NCBI GenBank assembly: GCA_020284085.1
Contig: JACEVL010000208.1
Span: 186,501-250,500, forward strand
Origin: Aporrectodea caliginosa
Lineage: Eukaryota > Annelida > Clitellata > Crassiclitellata > Lumbricidae
Direction: 5' to 3'
Length of the DNA stretch: 64,000 bases
Position 1 is the stretch's first letter, and the number at the start of each line of letters is the position of its first letter. Positions 1 through 12,800 of this stretch are shown here, piece after piece. The translations under genes and the position numbers were made by a program. Under the pieces are notes generated by a model that was given only the letters and a program-made list of their open reading frames with translations, had not been told where the DNA came from and searched no databases.

Positions 1-1272
1 GACGGACAATTTTTTTCTGCAAGATTGTTAACCTACGAAGCCTTGAATTATAGTTAGATGCCCAGACTATAAATTACAATAAGATAAATACGGCTGTATC
101 ATGGTAAATGTAGAAAAGAGCAACTAATTTACATTAGGGCTACAGTAAACTATAAGGTTATTAGAGTATCGGTATGGGAATGCATACATCAGTGTATGTC
201 TTAGTGTATGTATCAATACTTATGTAATGCCTTTGACAGACCTCTTAATTACATAGTCATATCAGGAAAATATCCTGGTGACTATGTCTCACCTCACTGA
301 AAGCTGCCTCGACTGCAACTTTTGTCATGTAGAGGGGAGAGAAGAAGCCAGCCCAACCAGAATCCTATGGTACACACAGAGTAAGGGAGGGTCATGTCTT
401 GCACATGTTCTTACCCTACAGTTAATTACATGTCAGTTTGTTTGATAATTGGCAATTCAGTCATATATGGTAACAGTGTATCAGTTGTTTAAGCAAGAAA
501 ATTGACATTACAGTGCCCAACGATCTTGCAAAATTACCTCAAAGTTAAGAAATCAATACAAGCGTAACGAAGAGGTAGCAAGGTGTGTAATGTAGTTGGA
601 GTGGAGAGTTCGTGTAATGTAGCGGAACGTATTCTATTCATGGCCGCACTCATTATTGTATGAATGACCCTTCTGAAAGAATGTTTAATATCTTGATACT
701 GGATTTATCACATTTTAGTGGTGATTAATAAATGCATAATAATAATAATAATAATAATAATAATATCAATAATAATAATAACCTTCATGTAATAATAATC
801 ACCTTCACACCGTACCCCGGGGACAAGGACCACCTACTCCAAGATTGATCACACATCTGTTATTTAGTTTCTTAGAGTACGAGGGATTTTCTTTACCTTG
901 AGCAATAAAATTTTCAAATAAACATAATAATAATAAAAAATCACACAGGGAAGAAACCAATAGAATACTGTAACTTGCAATGATCTGATAAATGTTTAAG
1001 GATGGATGCAAGGGTGAAAATTTACTGTATTATTGTTTGGCCATCATTCCAAATACATATTTAAATAATACTCGACTTCTATAGCATGTTTTCTAGATAT
1101 CAGTTAGTAAGTAAGTAAGCCATTTATTGACAGAGCATCAAATACCATAAGATCACAGTAATCAGTACAAATTCAAGAAAACAATTCCAGTAGATGAATG
1201 CACATATCAAAAGGTCAATCAGTTCAGGAGTATTCAGAGGAAATTACATGATCACCACAGATGTCTGTCTAC
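1..1272. other. Downstream part of the ZDHHC16 locus, no exon recognised
   Basis: No convincing exon is seen here on either strand. The missing ZDHHC16 exons (the last membrane span and the C-terminal tail) should lie on the minus strand at or beyond this end, and I could not find them. The stretch holds an AAT-type microsatellite at about 734-780, a LINE 3' tail at 850-938 and a short AGTA run near 1110. Confidence 0.5.
850..938 (+). mobile_element. 3' tail of a LINE family ending in (AAT)n
   Basis: The stretch beginning TAGTTTCTTAGAG, then GAGGGATT, TTTACCT and an AATAAAA-like run into AAT repeats, matches the end of the LINE fragment at 35,738-36,000 and, inverted, the sequence at 20,467-20,530. 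Only the 3' end is present. The family name is not known to me. Confidence 0.5.
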
Positions 1273-4200
1273 CTGATTGCCATAGAAGTGAATTTTGAAG
1301 AGTGGATATGCAGAGACACAAACGTAGATACATCCGACCCACATGTAGATACAAAACAGAAAGAAATAACGATGGTTGAAATGACCAACACAGTTGTTCA
1401 ACCAAGCTGAAACAATATGCTTAAGGAAAATCCATTTTGTAAGAAATATTTAAAGAACCGAAAAGGAATTTATGCCATTTTGTAACATATGATTTGCTGT
1501 GTGCTGGGCAGCAGCTGTGTTGGCTGTTGTCAATGAGTCTCATTCATTCATTTAGGCAGACAGTTGCTATCGGCAGAATTCGCTCAACAATTCCCATATG
1601 TTAAGATATCTACTATTTCAAGTGCTCTCTTAAGACTGCCTTTGATTTTGTGCACTTCTGAATGTAATTAGAAACTTAACAATGAAACCCAACCAAGTGA
1701 TCAACCCATAACATGTTGACTAATTCCCATTAGGGCAATGTCAAGCCCTAGACTTAGCAAATGTCGTTTGCAACATTCAATGATGCAGTGGTCAATCAGA
1801 GTCTTTTACATGGCATCAAATGCCTATCATCAAGAGATACAGTAACCAATCAGCAAGCTAGCTGCTGACGAGCAACACGCCTGCACAAAATATACTTAAA
1901 AGGCACAATAAAATGTTCAGTTACATAAAACAGCAAAACTTTGGTATTTTTATTTCATGGAAAATGGACATTCTGTAGTATTGAACTAATTCGAACTCTG
2001 TGCCCAAATTCTAGCTACCATTCTATGTTTGGCAACTTTTCTAAGAACTTCTGATTCAGATTTGTTACTTTGGGAACATTTCAGCTTTTTTCAGTGTTAT
2101 AAATCAAATACATGTAGATACTGCATGTTATATCGCCTATTTTTTTAACACAGAGTCATATATTGTCATGTGAAATGGACTTGCAGTACATGTACATGTA
2201 TTAAGTTTATGACAGCTTAAGTTCACAATAAATAAAACTGGTCTCCATGACGAGGCTTTTGTGTTGCTGAGAAATTTCTTAAATTTACATTACATTGCAT
2301 TACACGGGTAGAGTCGGATAGAGAGTTTGACGTGCATATCTCGCTTATTTCGAACCTCAGATAATGATGGTCTCTTGAGGTTCGACAAAACGAAGTTTTG
2401 CTGTACATACATGCATAATAAAATGTTCATTATATACATAAATAATTAATCTATTGGCAGGGATCCAGAATGTATCTAAATATATAGGCCTATGGATATA
2501 GATTGTTAAAGTGAAATTCTTCCATCTCAATGGAATATACCTAAAAGCGTACCCTAAGGTGGACATCTTGTAGGTGGTATGACTATTAATATTAATTGAG
2601 GTTTGAAAAGAGCTGCTAGCTGACTCAAAGGATACGACAGTGATGATCCATCTTTAGGATGCACTTGTTGCAGATGCTGCAGTGGTGTGATCGTGGTGGC
2701 TTTGATGCAATGCACTTCTTACAAACTGACACAACTTCAGGAATTTCCTAAAAATAAATTATCAACAGTTCCCTCTTTCACACTTATAAATCAATGCAAA
2801 GGTAAGTAAACCAATAAAAGAGTGTGACTTTACATAGCATTATTATTTAAACAACTGCTCAGCAGTAGCTAATTTTAAATACCAGGACCAAGAGGCAACA
2901 CGAAAATACACTAGCAAACTAGCAAGTTGTTATAATTCAACTAGTTGTGTTTCAGTATTGTTTTCTGTTCAGCCCTCATCTCTTTACCATTTTGCTTTGA
3001 TTTTAAACATTCTCTTCTGTTTGAAAGACTTAATCTGCTCACAAAGAATACTAAGATTGGCAAGAAAAACTAAAGGTTACGAGTCTCTGAAGTAAAGTGT
3101 AGGGTAGGCCTATTAGATCCATTTCAATCCTCTTTGGACTGCTCATTATAATCACCTTGCCAGTGGCTAGTTTGTCTTGAGAGGAATGTATAGTCTGAGG
3201 GAAGCAAGGGAGTTGGCAGATACACATGCAAAGAGACTGTATGGCAACATAAAAGGTAAACAGTGAAGTGATATGGCTATAAAAAGCAGTAGCTCTTGCA
3301 ACAGATAGAGCAAAGATTTATAGATCCAGCACATTAGACCCATCTCAGTTGTCAGCCAAGACATAGAGTCCAAACATATACACATTGTACAGTATTGTCA
3401 TTACCATCGTCTGAATAATCATGAACAACATGTTTTCTTTTTCTCTATTGACCCACAGTCGGTGGTATCATCATCATCACCATCCCGCCCTGTTGCTACA
3501 AAAGTAAATGAACCTAGCTACCATGTCCCATAGTGGAACATCTCGGAGGCAATTACTTCCTGTTCTTTGGCTACTTCTAGAACCCACCTGAGACGGATGA
3601 CCTGGATCGGTGAATGCTGCCTTAAAGTAGTGAAATACGATGTTCACCAACAACCAGTGACCAAATACGAGATGGTATGCTGTCCAAAAGTAACTTTCCG
3701 CCACTTTGTGCGGCAAGAGGCACACATAAAATATTGCCACAACGGAAGTCGTCAGGACAATAACCAGAACAACAAAGATCTACAACAATGTCATCCAATG
3801 TTAGCCAATATACAACACACATTATTTAATAAATCCCTGGTCTGATTTATAGATCATGAGAAAAATTCTTTAGGGTACTGCCCAGTATATAGTTTAATAT
3901 AGTCACATACACTTCCTGATAAAAGTGTATGCATCAGGCACAAAAAAACAGTATTCTACGTTTACACACTACACAGATTGTGCTCACAATATTTCAAGTG
4001 TAAAACATAAAGGTCTCTATGAGTTCTGCAAAATTACAAAGCTCTCAATACACATAAACGATCTGTATTGTCTAATGTTTGCAGGTAATGCACACTAAGA
4101 AATGCACATCAGCATATATGATGTACACTTATTGTTCTCATTGAGGTTACTCTTACAAGTCTGTTGTGTCACCTCATCCGATGGGGTTGGTTTAATAATC

Positions 4201-5831
4201 GTAATCGTAATCGTAAACTCGAAACTTCTACAGCGCCCACAAAAGCGAAGTCGCGGGAACCAGCTTATTCACAGGCGCTCAATAAAATCAAAATCGATAG
4301 GCAGGGGTCAAAATCCAGAGAGTCAGGCAGGCAGACAGGCAGGCGGCTAAGGTGGATGGTGTTTGGTGTTCAGACGGCGAGGTAGGCAGGGAGAAGTGTT
4401 GGATTCAGGATAGGATTTGTCAAAAAGCAGTGTTTTCAGTTTCGAATGAAAGACCTGTGGAGAGATAGCGAGAGGTGGAGTTTTGGTGACTTCGTAGGAT
4501 GGGTCAGATATTTGTCATAGTGCTGGCGGAAGTTTGTTCCAAAGAGGTGGAACAGCTATGGCTATGGAGCGATTGGAAAATTTTAATGATGAGGTGACGG
4601 AAGGGCGGAGCAGTGTTAGGGAGGAGGAGGAGCGGGTTGGACGAAGTGGCTGGATCGTGAACAACTGACGGAGATAGGAGGGCTGGGAGGTTTGAAGTGT
4701 GTTGTACGTGAGTGAGATGATTTTGTATTCTATTCGTTCAGGAATTTTGAGCCAGTGGAGTGATTCGAGGACAGGAGTGATGTGATGGTATTTGGGGGTT
4801 TTGGTGACAGCACGGGCTAGGGCATTCTGAATTGCTTCTTGGAGGCGGTTTATTTGAGTGATATCTATGTTTAGGAAAAGAGAATTGCAGTAGTCTAATT
4901 TAGCGTGAACTATCGATGTAGCTCTCTGAACTTTTATTATTACAGATTGCATTACTTATAAACACATTTATTTTCAAATTGATTCATGTTGATTAATGCA
5001 TCAACATATATTTCTTAATTTTATATTTTAATAATGATATATTGTGTAGGTTAAACTGCTACTCTGTTGAAGTCTGTTCTAGTAATTGATAATTACGTTA
5101 TAAATACGTAGTGGATCCGTTCATGCCCCGGAAGTTAACGGAACCCACGCACTATATTCATGTCCATCACGATCTTGGATAAAACATGTCACGTGAACTT
5201 GCTAACTTCCCTGGATTTTGAAATGGTGGACATTTTGAGGGGTCGGTTAGAGTGAGGTTAGGCATCATGAGGGTCGGTTAGGATCAGGTTAGGTGTCGTG
5301 GTGGTCAGTTTGGGTCAGGGAAAGGGTCAGAGTCATTATTACAAAACATGGTGAACAATCTTCCACCGCATTCGGGAGTTTTTATCGGTCTTCCCCTTTC
5401 ACATGCACAAAATCATGTGATATGCATTGACCAATTGCATAGCGGGCGTTATTCGAGTCCCGTGCATAGGCTCACATCGGGCGTGACTGTATCCATGACC
5501 TTATAAATATATTTTGTCTCTGAAGATAGTCATCAACAATGTAGTAAATATGGCTCCATTACTCTACCTAACCGCAGATAATATGGTTTCAAAGCACATT
5601 AGAATCTAAGACATTGAATTCCTGTATACTTACTGGACCGAGATAACGCACAAAGTGGTCAACGAACCAAAATAACGGCTCCATCATAGTGTCGGCCACA
5701 GTTGACCAAGATGTGAGAGAATTATAAAACAGACTATACATTGTCAGTCGAAACACAAACCACTCTTCTTCGACTTTTCTCTTAAAATGGCCTCCGATCT
5801 CTGAAATTCCTTTACAACGAAACCGGGACAT
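1273..5831 (-). CDS. ZDHHC16: Palmitoyltransferase ZDHHC16-like, first four coding exons (3' part off window)
   Basis: A DHHC-type S-acyltransferase, an integral ER/Golgi membrane enzyme that transfers palmitate to protein cysteines. Four minus-strand coding exons join in phase: 5831-5634, 3779-3588, 2747-2636 and 1406-1273 (212 residues). Exon 1 has YSLFYNSL and the EPLFWFVDH region. Exon 2 has membrane span 1 ([17 protein letters not shown]), span 2 and the DPG motif typical of DHHC enzymes. Exon 3 has the cysteine-rich domain: C139-x2-C142, HHC at 151-153, C156, C159 and DHHC at 164-167, with C167 the acyl-accepting cysteine. Exon 4 continues [16 protein letters not shown] and span 3. Exon 3 ends TGTC before GT, so the codon after DHHC is split and completed by exon 4. 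The ATG at 5831 is the first in-frame; an upstream in-frame GTG was rejected. Human ZDHHC16 is about 377 residues, so roughly 165 are missing. Similarity to exon-1 residues favours ZDHHC16 over other family members. Confidence 0.88.
4190..4952 (-). mobile_element. L2/CR1-like LINE fragment, RT C-terminal region and 3' UTR
   Basis: The minus-strand frame 4515-4952 (145 residues) has the C-terminal signature of L2/CR1/jockey-type reverse transcriptases: KLDYCNSLF, then [21 protein letters not shown] and PPLWNKLP. The 3' UTR runs down to about 4,195 and ends in an ATTACG-type hexamer run (sense strand). It lies in the first coding intron of ZDHHC16, in the same orientation as the gene. A second copy of the family is at 28,225-28,680. 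It is 5'-truncated with no EN or RT catalytic core, so it is immobile. Confidence 0.8.
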
Positions 5832-6801
5832 GTTCTCTGGCCCGTGTTTCACAGTCTTGACTTTGACAATGGAATAACGTGCGATCTCGTGAACTGGTAA
5901 AACGCATTCAGTCTAATTTTAACCTTAATTTGAGCAGACCAACTGCAGTGGACAGAGGGGTCACATCTCCAATTGATCCCAAATGACAATACTGTTAAAC
6001 GACGAACCCAGGAATACACGAAAATACTCAACGAAATATACACTTGCACGCATTTCAAAAGTTTAATAATAGTGCTTCACTCATGGCTTCATAATTAAAT
6101 CACTAATTCAACCGGAACAAATTGCTATTCCTCGTACACAGTATCTAAGTATCTTCTACATCTATGCGCTATATTTTCTTCGACCCAACAATGATGCTGC
6201 ATATTAGAAAGAGTCGTAAAGCGACCCTTTAATCTCCATTGTCGAGGCAATTTTACAACGCCCTTTCAAAAGGGAGATCAATCTAGTTCACGCAGAAGGC
6301 CGTGGTTCAGCCGTTCAGGTCGACGTGTTATATGGATCGGTTGGAGAACTTCAGATAAATGGCTGAGGATGGGAAAGAGTGATCACAGGTGGGAGGATGA
6401 TCCGGTAGAACGGCGTTGTTGGATAGTGAGAGCTTTTCAAGATACTTATAAGTGGGCTGGGAGTAAATGATCAGCTATCTATATAAGGCTACTCTTAAAT
6501 GGATGCGGTTCAGAGATTTTATGCAAAAATATACCGGAGATGTGTGAATCCCAGGTTAGTTTTTTAATTTAAAAAACTAGAATTTACCAATTTAGACACA
6601 GAAATCTTAAAGGAGCGTCTCTACGGCGTCTACGCTGTGAAAAAGCAACAGTTGTCGCTGTTGCTGTTTCACACTCATACATAAATACTACTCCAAATGT
6701 GCAGTTGAAACTCCGCCATCGGACGTCCGTGCATTGCATAACCGTGCTTAGTGCCAGCCGGTGCCAGTCCCAAGCTTAGATAAAGGAGGAGGGCGACGCT
6801 A
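5832..6801. promoter_or_regulatory. Shared head-to-head promoter interval of ZDHHC16 and PTCD3
   Basis: The divergent start codons are 970 bp apart (5831 minus, 6802 plus; 1,060 bp if PTCD3 starts at 6892). The interval must hold both 5' UTRs and both promoters. I see no TATA box at a convincing place. Assignment as a bidirectional promoter is inference from gene layout. Confidence 0.45.
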
Positions 6802-9800
6802 ATGGTCTTTGTTACTACACGTTTTTACTACCGCTTTCTAAAGACGACAGCAGTTTCTGTGTTCTCTATCGATCATTCATCGTCGGTCAACATGTCTCTA
6901 ATGGCTGGACTTTCTTGTCGTTTTTGTGCAGTAAAAAGAATTTTTCCAGTGAATGACAGAGTGACGGGCGTTGTTGCTGCCTTTAGGTAAGTGTACTGTT
7001 TGCCCATATTTTGCTCCCAGTATGTGCATGGTAAATAAATACAGCGTACTTGTCAGATAACCATGTGAACTCCTGAGCGATAACAGAGAAGTGGGCGATA
7101 ATGGAGTCAGTAATCAACATGGAGCGGCTAGGCTAATCCCGGTATCCATTTAATACATTTAGCGATTTGTGAAACTGCAAGATTCGATTTTGAATCAGGC
7201 TTGATGATTTTATTTGAGGAAGACCGTATCGTAAGTTTCGTATCAGCCCATCTCAGATCTCTTGGCAGGCTTTGACCTAGACCTCTAAGCCGTAATTGAA
7301 AAAAAAATACAGAGCTGGCTGATAAAACAAATTCTGCTAATAGTCGGCTTAGCCGCATTTACGTGCAAACCAAGAATTACGGCTGGAATTCGACTAATTT
7401 GGCTTAAATATGGCTCAGTGTTGTTACAACATAACTTTTAGTACAACGGCCAACTGAGAACTAAATAACATATTAAACATTTAAAAAATAAATTTTTCTT
7501 TAAAAGTAAGATTAATGCATGCACTGTTTTTCTCTGAAAGAGCTACATTTATATTATTTGCATTTGTCTGTCATGTGAAATTATTACTTTTTTGGTTGTT
7601 TTGTATTTTTATAATATATATGAATTTAAATTGCCTGTTCCTTTGATTTGTCAGCTGTGCTAATTTTTTTTGTTTTGCAACCCACAGGAACTTCTCCAGT
7701 CCTTCTCAAAGCCAAAGTGAACCAGATTCTTCATCAATAGGCAAGACTTGAAATTATTGCTACAGTTATTATGTACTTATGTAAGATAAGGTAACAAATA
7801 ATTTGCCAGTTCTATTTATTAAAAGAAATGGTTACAGCAGCAATTAAATAACTTTTCATAAAGTCAGCATATTTGTATCGATATTTGGCATAACTGGATT
7901 CAAAACTGCCATGCAGTAGTTAAAACGATTTGGAGCCATTTTAGAAGAGCAAGATTGCAAGGTCGTATTCATGAGCATTTCTAATGTTTTCAATATGCCA
8001 CTAAAGTAAAATCAAGTGTAGCAATAATTGTTCATACATAGACCTAGACAAATAGAAGTTTTTATAAGGTTTGAAGAAACAATGTATTGAGTACATTTTA
8101 AAACTTATATTTGTAGGTGAAACAAAAGAGGGAAAGGCCAATTAGAGTTGAAATTAAAAGGACATAGATGAAGGTGGAGGATGTTGTACCCAACGTGGAC
8201 ATCCAATTTGATGTTTGGTACATACCGTTATTAGAGTAGAGCCTGTTCCTTAACTGCCAATTTCAGTCACGCTGTAGACAGTCTGTAGTGCATTGCACCT
8301 CACCCCTTAGAATAGTTAGTCGTGGAAGGCCAACAGACTACCAAAATGTAGGCCATATTACTCTGTTGGACTGTTTCTGAAACTGCTTGGTTAATTTCTG
8401 TGTTTTCAGGTTCAGGCGTTTCCAAGAAAATTATTGTTCCACAACGCAAGAAGCGGTTTGTTACTGTTCTCACAAAATTCTGTAAAACTAAGCAGTTCAT
8501 AGACCAGCTTCCTTAAAATCAACAACAAATGGGGAATCCCTTTCAAGCCTACATTCTGTAGCTCCTTTAACCATTGCATAAAATTTGCTTGTATAAAAAT
8601 GGAAATTTTGACAGTGCAGTTGTCTGTATTTGTGGTAAACTGTTCACAATTAGTTTTCCTTATTTAGTTTATAAGTAGTTTTGTATGCACACTCAATTTA
8701 AGGTCTGCAATTGTGAATTTGCTTAGGTAAGAAGGCACACCGGATATGAGGTGATGAAAGGCTACTTGGTTCTTGAACCAGTTCTTTATAGAAAATAAAT
8801 TGTTTACTGTTCTATTTCAGTGATGAATATTCTGTCCTCAGGGCATTAGCATCAACTGTCCAAAGTGTAAGTTGAATTTTCTTGCATATTGCCAGGCTTT
8901 AAAGCTATGGACTCTTTTATTATTGGTATAAACTGATTTTAACTCCTTTATGTTACCAGTCTGCTACTTTGACACCAAATAACTGTTCTCGGTCTTCCAT
9001 CTGGATGGGAAAAAAGGGAATTCATTATGTTCATTTTTATAAACTGATAAACAGTTAAATGTTTTTAGACAAGCATCAAGGATGACCTTGAAAGATTGGC
9101 CTGTGAATTATTGTTACCTGACTGACATCTTTGCTTTTATTAGTCCACACCAGAGAAGTCGTTGAGTTCATTTGAAAAGAGCACAATTTTGTTTTAACTC
9201 ATTCTGTGTTTTTACTTGTAGTTTTTCATAAGAAACTGTTTGCTTTTGGTTTAGGATTTGTCTGCACCACATTTTAAATACATCGATGATCCGTACTTGA
9301 TTCCAACAAGTAATTTAGACAAGGTGAGCCTTGATGGATACCTTTGTCTTCTGAGTTTTTTATCAGTTGCATCTTTATCAGTTTAGCAGTTATTGATTTC
9401 ATCTTAAATTAAAGGCATTTGACTTAATGAATTATTGACTGTGAAACTTAATGTGAATGTGAGGGCAGGGCAAGTTCTGCATGGCGCATGGCCATGTCCA
9501 CTGTTTTCTGAATCATCTCTTGCTGGCTCAAGACCTAAGAAGAGAAATGCAAACACTGGAGGCTTTACAATTCTTTAATGTGCATTATGAGCCGTTAAAG
9601 ATTATTTTCAAATTTCTTCATTTGATGTTTATTAGTCAGTGCTATTAATTCTATTTCTTATGATAAAAGAGATATTGTTTTAATAATTGTTTGATATGTT
9701 TTAAATTCTAGCGAACATATGCCTTGGCGAAGGCTTCAGGTCAGAAGGCAGCAAAATATATAATCAATAAATTCCCTGGAAACTTTGCTCATGATCCTGC

Positions 9801-12800
9801 GGAACCATTGATCGAGGTAAATTTTAAATGTCGGTTGTCATGTCGAAATGGTTGAATCTAGAGATGATAGGAAGAGATGTGCGTCATGGTAACAAGGTAG
9901 TGATGGTAACTAGGGGATGTTTCTTGACAGTAGATTACAGTGAATATATCCATATGAACAAAGAGAGAACAAATTGTATTCGATTCTCTGACTGTTAGGT
10001 TAAACAGGGAACATATGCATTTATGTTGTGGTAAATTTATGACTATCTTCTTAACTTTTATGTTTGGATTAAAATTGGAGAAATGGTTTTCTTTGGCACT
10101 AAAGCAGCAACAACCTCACAGGGCCTGAATTGGCAGAAAACTCTAAGCACTAATTGCAAAAGTCTTCCTACAAAAACTTTGTGTGCATTGTTTGCTCAAT
10201 GATAACTACATTAATATTGGAAAATTTTGCATAGAATGACCTTAGCTGTTATAGTCCCTGACTTGCTAGTCCTTAGTCCTTCGTCTAATCTGGGTATAGG
10301 CGCTAGATTACGACCAACTGAGGCCATGCTCTTGGATGTTGGCCACTGGTATGATTTACCTGTCATTTGGAATGCTAGGTTTAGGAACATATTTTCAGTT
10401 GTATGACTTGTAAACATTCAATCCTTAATGCATTGATTAACACTTTAACGATGAGCTGCATTTGTTTCCCAGTAGCTTTTAGTACACTCTCTTCATTAAA
10501 GTGTTCTATTTTCATTATCACTTGGCCATGATATTTATAGCAGGTCTTGTTTTGTGTTATAATTATGTAGGCTTTTGTGCCTCCAACCGGATTTGCATTT
10601 GCAGATGCCAGCATAGAAGGTTTAAGGGAAAGGATAGAACAGAGAAAGTCGATTGCTGCATTTGAATCTTATCAAAAAGTTCTTGACGCAGGTATGGCAG
10701 TCCATATATATGTGAATATATCTACCGGAACATAAAACTTTTAGCTTAATTATTAATTCCAGTCTGAGGTCTTTTGTGGTGTGACACATGAAAGCAGCCA
10801 ACAAACTAGTCTTGGCCAAGTCCATTTCTTTCCTCTACCTTTACCTGTAGTGGTTTCAACTAGGATCTGATTCTCAACAGTGTTTTCACTTTCTTTCATA
10901 GCTTATCTCAACTCATCTGCTCTTGTTACTTTCATCCAAAGCCGATGCTCTTTTACTGTTATTATTTATTTGTATGTTTAGTCGATGACCAGAATAAAAA
11001 ATTGCAATCGTCAATGTAGAACTTCCATTTTGGCATCAGTGGAGAACCAAACTAACCACACAGTTCTGCTAATAGAATCTCCCAGTTAGTGTGCCTTATG
11101 CTAGGCAGTGAGTAATGTCAGCTGATCATTCTGTAGGTAGAACAGAAAACAGAAGAAATCGGAATTTAAAAAACAGAAGAAATTAGAATTAAAAAAAACA
11201 CAGAAGAAATCAGAATAAAAAAATTGTGTCATATCTGTATGAAGCAAAACAAAATATCAAACCAGTTTTGTGTGGGTCTTAAATTAATGAACAGTGAATA
11301 CATCATGGAGTAGAGTTGATAGGGAATTCTATATCATTAGTCCAGTGTATACCACAGAAAATTGATGGGTCTTGGTGCAAGCAAATAACCTGTGCAATTT
11401 TTTTGAGATTGTTATGTTATGGGTATGGGCATATGAAGCGTGGTTTAATATGGAATTATGCATTCGTTCATGGTCATTCTGACTACTGTAACTCGCTATG
11501 TATTGCTGCTAAATTATTGCTTGTGTCTAATGATGCTATCATATGTCTCATTTCATCTGTGGTGAACTCTGCTTAGTAATTTTGTAGGATAGCATCAGGT
11601 CTCTTGCTTGTTGTATTACTCGTTACTGTAGAACAGTCTTGCTCTGCTGACGTATTGTAGTATATTGAGACATATCAATTCTTGTGCTGGGAGTGCCTTT
11701 TGAGTGCTGTTTGGTATCAAGTGCCATAGAAATTGTCTAGTCCATACAGTGCAATAGTTATGAGGTTAAAGATTTGAGGATAGTCCAAAACAGTGATGCT
11801 ACTTTATTACCAGACTTTTGGAAGTCATGGATTGTGAAGCCACAGTTTTGTCTGTTGCTAACAGGCATTACGTTTAAGTGTGTAGATGCATTTTCCAGAA
11901 TTTGATATTTACATGCTGACAGTGGACTTGCAAAATGCAAACTGCAGAAGATCACATCTGCTAAGGTTCACATTGATTAATTCTAAATCAGGAGGATTCT
12001 TTTTAGGATTGGAAGTTCCACAGGAGACAACCGAGGATCTCTTGGACCTTCTGTGCTTCTATAATTCGGAGGATCCTCCGGAAAATTCCCTTGCAGATGA
12101 ACTCTTCTTTCGTAGAGATGTCAGTCAAGATAATTCAAGGAAAATTATACGAAAAGAGTGGAAGTAAGTTGTCATCATCATTAGTCAGCATCATGTCCCA
12201 AGAATGTTATATAAAAATCTGTACTCATTTACCTATCCATAACTAGCCATACTGTCAACTGTTATTGTTCACCTGCAGCATTTTGCCTGTTGTTTTCTGA
12301 CAACGAATATACATAACGTAAGGTTTCTTAACACTAAAAAAAATTTTTTTTTGCATTATTTCTTATGATTTAGCTGCACGGGGCTGAACCACAACTGCAT
12401 TGATACCGAGAATTTCTTATCTTCTCTAATCTGCTTGCCTTGCCTTGTATTTCCTTGATTTATATTGCCTTGCCATGCATTGCTGTTTCTTTTGTGTTTA
12501 GAGATGAAGGTGCTGCTGAAACGTTGTTTAAACAGATGAAGGAACCAAGCATCAGGGCTTGCTCTAGCATTGTACGAGGCCGAGCTAAGGTAAAAATAAT
12601 GCAAGACTTCAACAGCAAAATTTAACTAAGCTTTTTGCTGTAAGTTTTTTTTAAACCTTCATGACTGAATGAGAACAGTCTGTTCAGTTTGGGGCATTTG
12701 ATAAATGACCACTTTAAGCATGTTCTCAACCTTTCAATGTAATATATACTAATTTAATCAGAAATATCTACCGGTATAGCACCACAACGAAAACAACCTT

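Noticed and set aside
251..320. Possible fifth ZDHHC16 exon on the minus strand
   Set aside because: An acceptor and donor can be drawn around a short reading (AVEAAFSE), but similarity is too weak to support it.
5832..5852. Upstream GTG start for ZDHHC16
   Set aside because: An in-frame ATG at 5,831 exists and is the normal choice for an animal gene.
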